From NCBI RefSeq assembly GCF_016907335.1, contig NZ_JAFBBT010000001.1, positions 3,410,001 through 3,474,000 on the forward strand: a stretch of 64,000 bases of DNA, given 5' to 3'. The stretch comes from Curtobacterium herbarum. GTDB lineage: Bacteria > Actinomycetota > Actinomycetes > Actinomycetales > Microbacteriaceae. Under the pieces are notes generated by a model. It ran no database searches, was not told where the DNA came from, and worked only from the letters and a program-made list of their open reading frames with translations. The position numbers and the translations under genes are program-made. Of the stretch, positions 17,626 through 26,510 are shown one piece after another. Numbering within the stretch: position 1 is the stretch's first letter; every line of letters starts with the position of its first letter.

Positions 17626-18990
17626 GTGCCCCCTGACTCCGAGGACGAGACCGCGACCGACGTCGTGACGGCGACCGATGCCCGTCGCGCACGTCGGTCG
17701 GTCGACCGTGACATCGTCCACCTCGCCCTGCCGGCACTCGGAGCCCTCGTCGTCGAGCCGCTGTTCCTGCTCACCGACACCGCGCTCGTCGGACACCTCG
17801 GGGCGACGTCACTGGCCGCCGTCGGGGTGGCGAGCGCGGTCCTGCAGACGGTCACGGGCCTCCTGGTCTTCCTCGCCTACGCGACCACGCCGGCCGTCGC
17901 ACGGGCCCTCGGGTCCGGCGACCGTCGGGGCGCGGTGCGCGCCGGCATCGACGGGATGTGGCTCGCCCTCGGCCTCGGTGTCGTCCTGGCGCTGGTCGGC
18001 TGGCCCCTCGCCGGCCCCCTCATCGGCCTCTTCGGCGCCGCTCCGGAGGTGTCCGCGGCCGCGACCTCGTACCTCCTCGTCTCACTGATCGGGCTGCCCG
18101 GCATCCTGGTCGTGACCGCGTCGACGGGGCTGCTCCGCGGGCTGCAGGACACCCGGACCCCGCTCGTCGTCGCCACCGTCGGCTTCATCGCGAACGGACT
18201 GCTCAACGCACTGCTCATCTACGGTCTGGGCTGGGGTGTCGCGGGGTCCGCCGCGGGGACCGTCGTCGTGCAGTGGGCGATGGCCGCCGTGTACGTCGTG
18301 ATCGCGATCCGGGCCGCGCGGGCTTCCGGTGCGCCGCTGCGGCCGGGAGCCTCGGGCGTCGTCCGGGCGCTGCGCTCCGGGGCGTGGCTGTTCCTCCGCA
18401 CCGCGTCACTGCGGATCGCGATGCTCGCCACGATCGCGTCCGCGACCGGGCTCGGCACGATCGGGCTCGCGACGACCCAGATCGGACTGACCGTGTTCAG
18501 CACGCTGGCGTTCGCGCTGGACGCGCTGGCGATCGCCGGCCAGGCGCTGGTCGGCCACGCCCTCGGCGCGCGGGACGCGGAGCGGGTGCGGCTGGTGACC
18601 GGGAGGCTCGTGGTCCTCGGCATCGCCGGTGGCGTCCTGCTCGGGGCGCTGACACTCGCCGCGAGCGGCGTCCTCGGGTCGGTGTTCTCCGACTCGGGAG
18701 CGGTCCGGTCGGCGCTGCCGCTCGTGCTGGTCCTCATCGCCGCCGGACTGCCGGTCGCCGGGTACGTGTTCGTGCTCGACGGCGTGCTCATCGGTGCCGG
18801 AGATGCCCGGTACCTGGCCCTCGCCGGTGTCGTGAACCTGGTGGTGTACCTGCCGCTGCTGTGGTGGTTCGGGGACGGCCTGGCCTCGCTCTGGGCGGTC
18901 TTCTCGTTCGGCTACATCGGCATCCGCGCGGTCACGCTCGGGGTCCGCGCGCACCGACCGGGGTGGGTCGCCGCGGCGCTCGCCCGCTGA
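17626..18990 (+). CDS. MATE family efflux transporter (DinF-like)
   Basis: This 454-residue protein has 12 predicted membrane segments in the two-fold MATE pattern: IVHLALPALGALVVEPLFLLTDTALVGHLG at TM1 and the equivalent LRSGAWLFLRTASLRIAMLATIAS in the second half, plus TGLLRGLQDTRTPL and GQALVGHALGA. The Glu-Pro pair in the first helix is the DinF-branch hallmark. It exports organic cations or drugs by antiport. The GTG at 17626 has no good ribosome-binding site. A CAGGAT 5 nt upstream could be the -10 of a leaderless transcript. Confidence 0.92.
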   Translation: MPPDSEDETATDVVTATDARRARRSVDRDIVHLALPALGALVVEPLFLLTDTALVGHLGATSLAAVGVASAVLQTVTGLLVFLAYATTPAVARALGSGDRRGAVRAGIDGMWLALGLGVVLALVGWPLAGPLIGLFGAAPEVSAAATSYLLVSLIGLPGILVVTASTGLLRGLQDTRTPLVVATVGFIANGLLNALLIYGLGWGVAGSAAGTVVVQWAMAAVYVVIAIRAARASGAPLRPGASGVVRALRSGAWLFLRTASLRIAMLATIASATGLGTIGLATTQIGLTVFSTLAFALDALAIAGQALVGHALGARDAERVRLVTGRLVVLGIAGGVLLGALTLAASGVLGSVFSDSGAVRSALPLVLVLIAAGLPVAGYVFVLDGVLIGAGDARYLALAGVVNLVVYLPLLWWFGDGLASLWAVFSFGYIGIRAVTLGVRAHRPGWVAAALAR

Positions 18991-18993
18991 CCG

Positions 18994-19464
18994 TCACTCC
19001 GCCCGGAGCGCGTACGCCGAACCGTCGGCCGTCCGCGTCAGGACGCCCGCGTCGACCGCGTCCCGCCGGACCAGCGCCACGTCCGCGACGAGCATCGCCA
19101 GCGCCGCGTTGAGCGTGCTCTCCGGCACCCGGCGTGACGGGCCGAGTCGGTCGAAGACGAGTCGGACGACGGCGGTCGACACCTCCTGCCGTGCGCCGGC
19201 GTCGAGCGGCAGGTCGGTGATCCGGCCGACGTGCAGGACCGCCCGGTCGGAGCGGAGCAGCTCGACGGCGTCCTTCGCCTGTCCGACCAGTGCCGCGTCC
19301 ACGGCTCCGTCCGGGTCGACCCAGTCGAAGCGGGCCACTGCCTGCCGGATCCGTTCGTCCCCGGGCTCGTGGGCACGATCGTTCCCCAGCCCCGCCAGGA
19401 GCTTCGGGGTCATGACGACCGCGATCACCTGTCGCGCCCGCCCGAGCGCCGCCTGCACGTCCAT
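18994..19464 (-). CDS. DUF2087 domain protein
   Basis: This 156-residue soluble protein's C-terminal third (RRVPESTLNAALAMLVADVALVRRDAVDAG followed by VLTRTADGSAYAL) matches DUF2087. That domain has a helix-turn-helix-like shape and is often fused to or found near regulators. The N-terminal part (ALGRARQVIAVVMTPKLLAGLGND) is less diagnostic. The gene is convergent with the MATE gene, with the stops 4 bp apart. Its upstream flank is the 615-bp repeat-rich region. A role in transcription control is possible but unproven. Confidence 0.65.
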   Translation of the reverse strand: MDVQAALGRARQVIAVVMTPKLLAGLGNDRAHEPGDERIRQAVARFDWVDPDGAVDAALVGQAKDAVELLRSDRAVLHVGRITDLPLDAGARQEVSTAVVRLVFDRLGPSRRVPESTLNAALAMLVADVALVRRDAVDAGVLTRTADGSAYALRAE

Positions 19465-19565
19465 GTCCGGTCCCCTCCGTCGTCTGGCTCCTGGGCCGGC
19501 TGGCTCCTGGGCCGTCTGGCCGCGGGGAACGATACCGACCCGGCCGGGAACCGACCACGGAGCGA

Positions 19566-19603
19566 CCGGGAGGCGCGTCGCCGCCCGGTGCCGCGCCTCC
19601 CGG
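19566..19603. repeat. GGGAGGC palindrome (12-bp stem, 14-nt loop)
   Basis: CCGGGAGGCGCG (19566-19577) pairs perfectly with CGCGCCTCCCGG (19592-19603). This is one of several intergenic copies of the same palindrome in the window (see also 40858-40915 and 61924-61967). It lies upstream of the DUF2087 gene. Confidence 0.8.
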
Positions 19604-20076
19604 CCGTCCGCTCCCGCGGGTCCGCGGTTCGGGGCGGACGCGCACGACCCGGTCCCGTCCGAACCGCCGGATCCCCCGGTTCGAGCCAGCTTCCGTTGGG
19701 CGCAGCCGGACGGAAGCCGCGCGAGCGGAACCGCACGAGCGGAACCGCGCGAGCGGAGCCGCGCGAGCGGAGCCGCGCGAGCGGAGCCGCGCGAGCGGAG
19801 CCGCGCGAGCGGAGCCGCGCGAGCGGGCCGACGCAGCCGCGCCTACCGACGGCAGGCGCCGCGCCTCCCGGCCGTCCGCTCCCCGGGGCCGTGGTTCGGG
19901 GCGGACGCGCACGACCCGGTCCCGTCCGAACCGCGGGATCCCACGGTTCGAGCCGGCTTCCGTTGGGCGCAGCCCGACGGGGCCGCGCGAGCGGGCCGGC
20001 GCGAGCGGGCCGACGCGAGCGGAACCGCGCGAGCGGAGCCGCGCGAGCGGAGCCGCGCGAGCGGGCCGGCGCAGCC
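19593..20076. repeat. duplicated ~115-bp block, each copy followed by a 14-bp tandem array
   Basis: The 615 bp between the DUF2087 and LacI genes (19465-20080) hold no gene I believe in. A block of about 115 bp at 19593-19711 recurs with small changes at 19861-19979, an offset of about 267 bp, each containing CGCACGACCCGGTCCCGTCC. Each copy is followed by tandem 14-bp units of the form GAGCGGAGCCGCGC with single-base variants: about seven units near 19725-19823 and about five to six near 19985-20065. Long ORFs across this stretch are Arg/Ala/Glu repeat artefacts. Confidence 0.85.
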
Positions 20077-20080
20077 GCGG

Positions 20081-21211
20081 CTACCCCCGCGGCGGCGCCG
20101 TCGTGTCGCCGATGCGCAGCTCGGAGCGGAACGACGCCGGCTCCGGCGCCTCCCCCTCGAGCATCGCGAGCGCCGCCCGCGCGGCCGCCTCGCCCTTCGG
20201 CACGAACGGCTGCACCAGGGTCGTCAGCTGCCGGATCGGCGAGCGGTGCAGCAGGCTGTCGTCGACGTGGATGCCGTCGAACCCGACGACGCTGACGTCC
20301 TCGGGGACGCGGAGTCCGGCCTCGAGTGCGGCGGAGATCACCCCGACAGCGAGCAGGTCGCTCTGCGCGACGACGGCGGTTGGGGCCGCGACACCGGGGG
20401 CGAAGAGCGCGGCGCCGGCGATCCGACCCTCCTCGACGGAGCTGCCGGTGGTGACGACGGCCGGTGCGGAGGGGTAGACCTCGCGGACGCCGCGGAGGCG
20501 CTCCATCGTGGTGAAGGCGGTGGACGAGCGCTCACGGGCCGCGTCGACGGGTCCACGCTCCCGCGAGCTGTCGAGCGGCAGAGCGACGACGGTGACGGCC
20601 CGGTGGCCGAGCTCGCGGAGGTACGCGGCCGCCCGGTGTGAGGCGTCGCGGTTGTCGAGGTGGATGGGGACGGCACCCTCGATGACGTCGGCCTCGATCG
20701 CGACGACGGGGATCGCCCGCCGCCGGAGGACCGCGACCGCCGGGTCGATCCGCACGTTGCAGCCGATGAGGATGACGGCGTCCATGGGTGCGTCGACGAG
20801 CGGGGCCATGCCGCGTTCGTCGTCGAGCGGGCTGCGGACCAGCAGGAGCGAGACCCCGGCGGCCCCGGCGACCTCGGCGATGCCGTCGAGGGTCAGGACG
20901 TTCACCGGGTCGCGGAAGGCGTCGCTCAGCCGGTCGTCGAGGACGACGCCGATGACCCCGGATCGGCCGCGGCGCAGGGAGCGGGCGCGGGGGTCCGGAC
21001 CGTCGTAGCCGAGTTCGGCGGCGACGGCGAGGATGCGCTGGCGGGTGTCCTCGGACACCGGGCCGCTGCCGCTGAAGGCCAGGGACGCGGTCGACGGCGC
21101 GACGCCGGCAGCACGGGCGACCGCGGCCAGTGTGGGGCGCGACGGACGTGCAGCGCCGTCGCGGGAGGGCTTCGTCCGCGACGCGCCGGGTCCTGTTGCC
21201 GGTTCGTCCAT
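20081..21211 (-). CDS. LacI family transcriptional regulator
   Basis: This 376-residue protein has a basic Arg/Pro/Ser N-terminal extension of about 25 residues. It is followed by the LacI helix-turn-helix (TLAAVARAAGVAPSTASLAFSG, then SEDTRQRILAVAAELGY) and a periplasmic-binding-protein-like effector domain (GVIGVVLDD, VVAQSDLLAVGVISAALEAG, VPEDVSVVGFDGIHV). It is divergent from the MFS gene across 121 bp containing a perfect palindrome typical of LacI-family operators. It therefore most likely represses the transporter, and perhaps itself, until an unknown ligand binds. Confidence 0.93.
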   Translation of the reverse strand: MDEPATGPGASRTKPSRDGAARPSRPTLAAVARAAGVAPSTASLAFSGSGPVSEDTRQRILAVAAELGYDGPDPRARSLRRGRSGVIGVVLDDRLSDAFRDPVNVLTLDGIAEVAGAAGVSLLLVRSPLDDERGMAPLVDAPMDAVILIGCNVRIDPAVAVLRRRAIPVVAIEADVIEGAVPIHLDNRDASHRAAAYLRELGHRAVTVVALPLDSSRERGPVDAARERSSTAFTTMERLRGVREVYPSAPAVVTTGSSVEEGRIAGAALFAPGVAAPTAVVAQSDLLAVGVISAALEAGLRVPEDVSVVGFDGIHVDDSLLHRSPIRQLTTLVQPFVPKGEAAARAALAMLEGEAPEPASFRSELRIGDTTAPPRG

Positions 21212-21238
21212 CGCCCGTTAGCGTAGCCGCAACCAGTG

Positions 21239-21254
21239 GTCGAATCGATTCGAC
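21239..21254. promoter_or_regulatory. probable LacI-family operator
   Basis: GTCGAATCGATTCGAC is a perfect 16-bp palindrome with a central CG, the usual shape of LacI-family operators. It lies between the lacI-type gene and the MFS gene. A plausible -10 (TAGCGT) lies at 21219-21224, so a bound repressor would cover the region just downstream of the MFS transcription start. Confidence 0.7.
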
Positions 21255-21332
21255 AGCCGGAAGTCCAGCCGAGGGCGGACGACCAGCACCGACCCGCACC
21301 AGAACGCGCAGCACCGAGCGCGCAGCAGCACG

Positions 21333-22628
21333 ATGGGAACCACCATGTCGACGCCGTCCACCCGCACCGTCCCGACCACGAAGGCCTGGATCATCGCGGT
21401 GTTCGTGGTGTTCACCCTGTCCGGGCTCGACATCGCGACGTGGCTGGGTCGGATCCCGAGCGTCCGCGACTCCCTCGGGGCGACGACGCTCGAGATGGGT
21501 GTGCTCGTGCTCGGCATGGCGGTCGGCTCGATCGGCGGTCTCACGTTCGCCGGGCACATCGTCGCGAAGCTCGGTGCGCGTCGGGGCGTGCAGGTGGCTG
21601 CGGCGTGCCTGGCGATCGGCATGGTCTTCGCCGGGGTCGCGGTCACGCTCGAGTGGGGCTTCGCCGCCATCTGGATCGCGCTCATCGCGTTCGGCTTCGG
21701 CAACGGCCTGTGCGACGTGTCGATGAACGTCTCCGGCGCCGCCGCCGAGAAGGCCGGCGGGCGCACGATCATGCCGCTGTTCCACGCCGCGTTCAGCCTC
21801 GGCACGCTCGCGGGCGCGGGCCTCGGTGCGCTGGCCGAGAAGCTCGAGATCCCGGTGTCGTGGCACTTCATCGTGCTCGTCGTCATCACGAGCGCCGCCA
21901 TGCTCGTCACCGTCACGAAGTTCCAGGACGAGCACCGCTTCGAGCAGCCGGTGTCGACCGACACCAGCCCGGTCGCGACCCCGCTCACCCGCTGGCAGGT
22001 CTGGGCACAGCCCTCGACGCTGCTCATCGGCGTGATCGTGCTCGGCATGGCGCTGGCCGAGGGGTCCGCGAACGACTGGCTGCCCCTCGCGATGATCGAC
22101 GGACACGGGCTCGACAACGCCGGCGGTGCTGCCGTGCTGACGGTGTTCCTCGCCGCGATGACCGTCGGCCGCGTCGCCGGCAGCCCGCTGATCGACAGGT
22201 TCGGCCGCGTGCCGATCCTGCGCATCAGCGCCGCCGTCGCGGTGGTCGGCCTCGGCATGCTCATCGTCATCGACAACGTGCCGCTCGCGATCGTCGGCGT
22301 CGTGCTCTGGGGCCTCGGTGCCAGCCTCGGCTTCCCGATGGGCATGTCCGCCGCGGCCGACGACCCCCGCACCGCGGCCGCCAAGGTCAGCGCCGTCGCG
22401 ACGATCGGCTACGTGGCGTTCCTGGCCGGGCCACCGCTGATCGGGTTCCTCGGCGAGGAGGTCGGCCTGCTCGGTGCGCTGCTGATCGTCTTCGTGTTCA
22501 TCATCGCGGCCGGCCTGGCCTCGGGTGCGGCTCGCGAGACCGGCGCCGCCGCCCGGCCCGCCCGTGGAACCGACGAGACGAGCGGGACCACGACGCGCGA
22601 GACCGAGCAGGCCAGCAACAGGAACTGA
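21333..22628 (+). CDS. MFS transporter
   Basis: This 431-residue protein has 12 hydrophobic segments. A typical MFS loop 2-3 motif is seen as GHIVAKLGARRGVQ and its equivalent LIDRFGRVPILR in the second half. FGFGNGLCDVSMNVSGAAAEKAGGR and MPLFHAAFSLGTLAGAGLGAL resemble the YbjJ/FucP-like branch that moves sugars or small metabolites. The tail of about 40 residues is hydrophilic. Two in-frame ATGs exist (21333 and 21345). The gene is divergent from and probably controlled by the LacI regulator. The substrate is not evident, and a sugar or glycoside would fit the regulator type. Confidence 0.88.
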   Translation: MGTTMSTPSTRTVPTTKAWIIAVFVVFTLSGLDIATWLGRIPSVRDSLGATTLEMGVLVLGMAVGSIGGLTFAGHIVAKLGARRGVQVAAACLAIGMVFAGVAVTLEWGFAAIWIALIAFGFGNGLCDVSMNVSGAAAEKAGGRTIMPLFHAAFSLGTLAGAGLGALAEKLEIPVSWHFIVLVVITSAAMLVTVTKFQDEHRFEQPVSTDTSPVATPLTRWQVWAQPSTLLIGVIVLGMALAEGSANDWLPLAMIDGHGLDNAGGAAVLTVFLAAMTVGRVAGSPLIDRFGRVPILRISAAVAVVGLGMLIVIDNVPLAIVGVVLWGLGASLGFPMGMSAAADDPRTAAAKVSAVATIGYVAFLAGPPLIGFLGEEVGLLGALLIVFVFIIAAGLASGAARETGAAARPARGTDETSGTTTRETEQASNRN

Positions 22629-22629
22629 C

Positions 22630-24153
22630 TCAGCCGCCGTCCCCGGCACGCGCCCGCGTCGCCAGGTGCAGGGCGAGCCGGGTCTCGGGGTCGGACAGGT
22701 CCACCCCGAGCAGCCGCTCCACCCGCGCGATGCGGTCGGACACCGTGTTCCGGTGGACCCCGAGCACCGCTGCGGTCTCGGCGATCGACGACTCCGCGTC
22801 GAGGTAGGCGGCGAGCGTCGTCAGGAGCGCACCGCCGCCGCGCTCGAGCGGGGCGAGCAACTGCCGGGACGCCGGCAGGAACGTGTCCGTCTGCGTCCAC
22901 GCGAGCAGCAGCTGCGCGAGCCCGAGCCGGTCGACGTGCACGAAGTGCCCGGACTCCGGACGGCTGGCGGCCAGGCGGGCGGCGTCCCCGGCCTCGCCGA
23001 GCGTCCGGACCAGGCCGGCAGGGCCCGCCTGCAGACTGCCGACGCCCACGTTGGTCTCCACGGTGGTGCGGAGCGTGTTCTGCGCGCGCCGCAGCCGACC
23101 CGCGATGTCGGCCACTGCCTCCCGGCCGGGTTCGTCGGGTTCCGACAGCCACAGCACCCAGCCGTCCGCCTGTTCGACGACGACCGCGTCGAGTCCCTCG
23201 GCGCGCACCGCGGCGTCGACCTGCTGGCGGAGCGCGACCAGGTCGACGCCCTGCCGCGCCACCACGCGCGCGCCGACGTGCCAGGCGTCCAGCCGCCACC
23301 CGGCGGCGATGGTCCGCTGCACGAGCTGCGGGGCGGGCACCCCGTCGGCCGCGCGGAGTTCGTCGAGCATCGCCATCCGGTAGCGGGCGTCGCGCTCGTC
23401 GTCGAGCCGGGTGAGCAGCAGCCGGTGCCCGACGGCGACGGCGGCGACCTGCAGGGCACTCGCGACCACCTGCTGTTCGGCGGCGATCGGGACGGACAGG
23501 CCGACGGCCAGCCAGGCGCGCGGTCCGATGCCGGTGCCGACCGGGATCGCCACGAGCGTCTCGTCGACGCCCTCGGCGGTCAGCACGTCGCTCGTGCCGG
23601 CACGGCGGACGAGCACGGCGCGGGCCGCGTCGTCGACCGCGGCTCCGCGGAGTGCCAGGCCCGAGGCGTCGAGGAACCGCACCGGGTGGCCGAGCGACCG
23701 GTCGAGCCGGGCGAACAGGTCGTCGAGTTCGGGGCCGGCGTCGAGCGCGACGCGGGAGGCGTCGAGAGCGGCCCGGGCTGCCGGACCCATCCCGGTGCCG
23801 ATGAGTTCGTGCAGGCGGACCGAGGTCGCCCACGGGTCCGGGGTGGCGAGCACGGCGACGCCGAGCCGGTCGGCGAGCGTCGTGGTGCCGGGGCCGAGTT
23901 CCAGTGCCCCGTCGACGACGAGCAGGGTGGTGCCGGCCGCGGACGCCCGGCGCAGCAGCACGTCGAAGCGTGCGTCCGCGCGGTCGACCGGGGTGAGCAG
24001 CACGACGACGTCGTCGCCCGGCGCCAGGGACCGGCCGACCTGGTCGGGGGTCCCCACCACACCGCGGACGCTCCGGACCGCGGTGCTGCCGGGGCCGACG
24101 AGCAGGCGGGTGCCGGACGGCAGGAGCGGGAGCAGGTCGCCGACGGCGTTCAC
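22630..24153 (-). CDS. PucR family transcriptional regulator
   Basis: This 507-residue regulator has an N-terminal PucR-like domain (DLLPLLPSGTRLLVG, DDVVVLLTPVD), a long central sensor region, and the C-terminal PucR helix-turn-helix (LAAYLDAESSIAETAAVLGV then HRNTVSDRIARVERLLG). PucR proteins control purine, hydantoin and other nitrogen-compound catabolism. The GTG start overlaps the stop of the DUF917-like gene by GTGA, so the regulator is the last gene of the hydantoinase operon it probably governs. There is no separate promoter region. Confidence 0.9.
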   Translation of the reverse strand: MNAVGDLLPLLPSGTRLLVGPGSTAVRSVRGVVGTPDQVGRSLAPGDDVVVLLTPVDRADARFDVLLRRASAAGTTLLVVDGALELGPGTTTLADRLGVAVLATPDPWATSVRLHELIGTGMGPAARAALDASRVALDAGPELDDLFARLDRSLGHPVRFLDASGLALRGAAVDDAARAVLVRRAGTSDVLTAEGVDETLVAIPVGTGIGPRAWLAVGLSVPIAAEQQVVASALQVAAVAVGHRLLLTRLDDERDARYRMAMLDELRAADGVPAPQLVQRTIAAGWRLDAWHVGARVVARQGVDLVALRQQVDAAVRAEGLDAVVVEQADGWVLWLSEPDEPGREAVADIAGRLRRAQNTLRTTVETNVGVGSLQAGPAGLVRTLGEAGDAARLAASRPESGHFVHVDRLGLAQLLLAWTQTDTFLPASRQLLAPLERGGGALLTTLAAYLDAESSIAETAAVLGVHRNTVSDRIARVERLLGVDLSDPETRLALHLATRARAGDGG

Positions 24154-25274
24154 GCGACGACCTCGCCCGCGGCCTCCGCCGCGGCCTCGGCCTCGGGCAC
24201 GGCCTCGGGCACGACGTCCGCGTCGATGCCGAACGCCCGCGGTCCCGTGCGCGCGGTGCGGTCGGGGTCCGCCCACCACCACGGCGCCGACGGCAGCACG
24301 AGCACCGCGAGTTCGTTGCCGACCCGCGTGCGGTCGGTCGCCACCGGCGCGAGCGAGCGCGCGTCGACGACGGTGATGACGCTCGGGGTGCTGGCGACCG
24401 GCAGACCGTCGACCAGGCAGTGCACGTACTCGCTGCCCGCCTCGACCCGGGTGACCGCGCCGGTGCCGGCGTCGCGGATGGCCAGGCTGCTGCGGACGAA
24501 CGCGAGCGCGTCCCCCTCGCGCTGCACGTCGATGACCCGGCCCTGGGCGACGACCCGGCCGCCGATCAGTGCGGCGAGTTCCGCGGCGTCGCGTGCGCCG
24601 CCCGCGGCGCGTCCGATCCGGAGCGCGCGCCGCACGCTGCCGACGACGGCCCGCTCGCGCAGCAGCGCGACCGGGACCGGGCCGATCGCGAAGGCCGCCC
24701 AGCCGCCGCTGTGCGAGACGGCCTCGCGCCAGACCGTCTCGACGTCGTGCGGGTGCCGGGCGTCGACGACGATCCGCAGGCCGCTCGTGGTGGTGGCCGC
24801 GGCCGTGACCGTCGTGGTCGGGCCGACGAAGATCGACAGCTGGTCGATGCGCGGGACCGCGCGGCCGACCAGGTCCGCGTCGACGAGCGGCAGTCCGGCG
24901 GCGTGTGCGGTGAGGGCCGCGGCCGGTCCGGTCACGCCGCCGATCTGCGCGGCGACGACGGCGTCGGCCCGGGTGCCCGTCCAGCGTTCGACCGCGGCCA
25001 GGGCGGCCGGCAGCTCCTCACCGCTCGGCATCTTCTCCTCGAGCACGGTGGTCGACCCGATCAGCCCGACGGCCACCACCGAGCCGAGCGCGGGGTCGTC
25101 GAGGTCGACGACCGGCACGCTGCGGTCACCGAGCGCGACGCGGAGCGCGCTGACCATGTGGTCGACGCGGCCGCCACCGCCGCAGCCGAGCAGGGCGGTG
25201 CCGCGTCCGAAGACGACCGCATCGTCGGCCTGGAGGCCCGCCACACCGCCGCCCCGCCGCTCACCCTGGTCCAT
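24150..25274 (-). CDS. divergent DUF917 (S-methyl-thiohydantoin desulfurase-like) protein
   Basis: This 374-residue protein shares the DUF917 plan with the two genes upstream: a glycine-rich N-terminal motif VFGRGTALLGCGGGG, GSTTVLEEKMPSGEEL, AAQIGGVTGPAAALTAHAAGLP-type substrate-site sequence, LVDADLVGRAVP and SLAIRDAGTG. It is clearly the most divergent of the three, with a Cys in place of Thr in the glycine motif and an Ala/Glu-rich tail. DUF917 (Pfam PF06032) has been linked to S-methyl thiohydantoin desulfurase in ergothioneine breakdown. Whether this copy is catalytic is unclear. It is separated from the next gene upstream by about 110 bp. Confidence 0.7.
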   Translation of the reverse strand: MDQGERRGGGVAGLQADDAVVFGRGTALLGCGGGGRVDHMVSALRVALGDRSVPVVDLDDPALGSVVAVGLIGSTTVLEEKMPSGEELPAALAAVERWTGTRADAVVAAQIGGVTGPAAALTAHAAGLPLVDADLVGRAVPRIDQLSIFVGPTTTVTAAATTTSGLRIVVDARHPHDVETVWREAVSHSGGWAAFAIGPVPVALLRERAVVGSVRRALRIGRAAGGARDAAELAALIGGRVVAQGRVIDVQREGDALAFVRSSLAIRDAGTGAVTRVEAGSEYVHCLVDGLPVASTPSVITVVDARSLAPVATDRTRVGNELAVLVLPSAPWWWADPDRTARTGPRAFGIDADVVPEAVPEAEAAAEAAGEVVA

Positions 25275-25385
25275 GGGTCCATTCTGCTGCCGTGGTCGCG
25301 TCTCGGGGCCGGATCCCGGGGCCGGGGGTCGGGGCCGGGGGTCGGGTGCACGGGCCGGGCGCCGGGGTCGGCGCCCGGTCGTCGG

Positions 25386-26510
25386 TCAGCCGACCGCCGG
25401 CGCGGCCGGGCGGACGTGCTCGTGCAGGTCCTCGACCGGGACGAACGGTTCGTCGAGCCCGAAGCACGACGGCCCGAACACGGCGAGCGCCTCCGGGGTC
25501 CGCATCAGGTCGGGCGTCGAGATGCCGATCACCCGGACGCGCTGGCCGAAGCGCAGGCGCTCGGTGGTGATCGGCTCGGCGGTCTCGGCGTCGAGGACGC
25601 AGATCAGGTCGGGTACGACGGCGACGAGTTGCCCGTCACGCCGGGCGACGAGGTTCTCGTTCTGGAACCGGAGTTCGAGCGCGGAGCCGTCGGTCCCCTG
25701 CACGGTGGCGCGACCGCGGGCGAACCCGTCGACCGTGCGGCGCTCGACGTCGACGACCTTGCCGTCGAACAGCTCGCGCAGGTGCGTGTAGATCGTCGTG
25801 CCGAGGGCCTCGGCGAGCGCGTCGATCGGGTCGCGGTGGGCTTCGCGGGCGACCCGGATGGCCCGACCGACGGCGAGCGCCAGGGACAGCGTGCGCGGGA
25901 CGGCGGTCTCCCGCACCTGACGGCCGGACATGGCGTACTCGGCGATGTAGGCGACACCGCCGAGCCGGATGGTGACCCCGCGGGCGAGCCACTCCATCTT
26001 CTCGTTGTCGGTGCCGGTCTCGATGATCACGCCGTGACCGTTCTCGTCGCTGATCGCCAGTGGACTGCCCGGGACGCCGTAGACCGAGAACGTCTCCATC
26101 TGCAGCTCGGGGAACGCGCGGCCCATGCCGTCCGCGTCGACGACGGGCAGGCCGCCGGTGGCGCCGACGAGCAGCGGGATCATCGAGTTGATGCCGCCGC
26201 ACTCGATGGGCATCGTCGCGGTCGCCGTCCGGCCCAGGTGGGCTTCGAGCCGACGGAGGGCGCCGAGGGGTTCCGGGCCGGCGGGGATGCGTTCGAGCAC
26301 CACGGTCGGTGCGCCCATCTGCGCGGTGGGGATGACGAGGGCGTCGTCGGGCACCTCGGACGGGTCGAGGATCGTGACGGGGCCGTGCTGTTCGATCGCG
26401 GCTCGGACCAGGAGCATCCCGATGGTGGGGTCGCCTCCGCCACCGGTGCCGAGCAGCGCGGCGCCGCGGGCCAGGTCGGGCAGGTCGTCGACGTCGAGGA
26501 TCCAGCTCAT
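25386..26510 (-). CDS. DUF917 / S-methyl-thiohydantoin desulfurase family protein
   Basis: This 374-residue protein has the full DUF917 signature: LARGAALLGTGGGGDPTIG, PTAQMGAPTVVLERIPAG, CGGINSMIPLLVGATGGLPVVDADGMGRAFPELQM, AEYAMSGRQVRE and LCVLDAE-type C-terminal strands (DLICVLDAETAEPITTERL). Members accompany hydantoinase/oxoprolinase subunits in nitrogen-heterocycle degradation, and one has been characterised as a thiohydantoin desulfurase. The ATG at 26510 overlaps the stop of the paralog upstream (ATGA). The two adjacent copies may form a hetero-oligomer. Confidence 0.85.
   Translation of the reverse strand: MSWILDVDDLPDLARGAALLGTGGGGDPTIGMLLVRAAIEQHGPVTILDPSEVPDDALVIPTAQMGAPTVVLERIPAGPEPLGALRRLEAHLGRTATATMPIECGGINSMIPLLVGATGGLPVVDADGMGRAFPELQMETFSVYGVPGSPLAISDENGHGVIIETGTDNEKMEWLARGVTIRLGGVAYIAEYAMSGRQVRETAVPRTLSLALAVGRAIRVAREAHRDPIDALAEALGTTIYTHLRELFDGKVVDVERRTVDGFARGRATVQGTDGSALELRFQNENLVARRDGQLVAVVPDLICVLDAETAEPITTERLRFGQRVRVIGISTPDLMRTPEALAVFGPSCFGLDEPFVPVEDLHEHVRPAAPAVG

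Noticed and set aside
13917..17855. a 1312-codon reverse ORF covering the cell-wall protein and beyond
   Set aside because: Only the last 488 codons form the real gene. The rest is antisense to the NCS2 permease, kept open by high GC.
19109..20641. long forward ORFs across the repeat region
   Set aside because: They are antisense to the DUF2087 and LacI genes and consist of Arg/Ala/Glu repeats created by the 14-bp tandem arrays.
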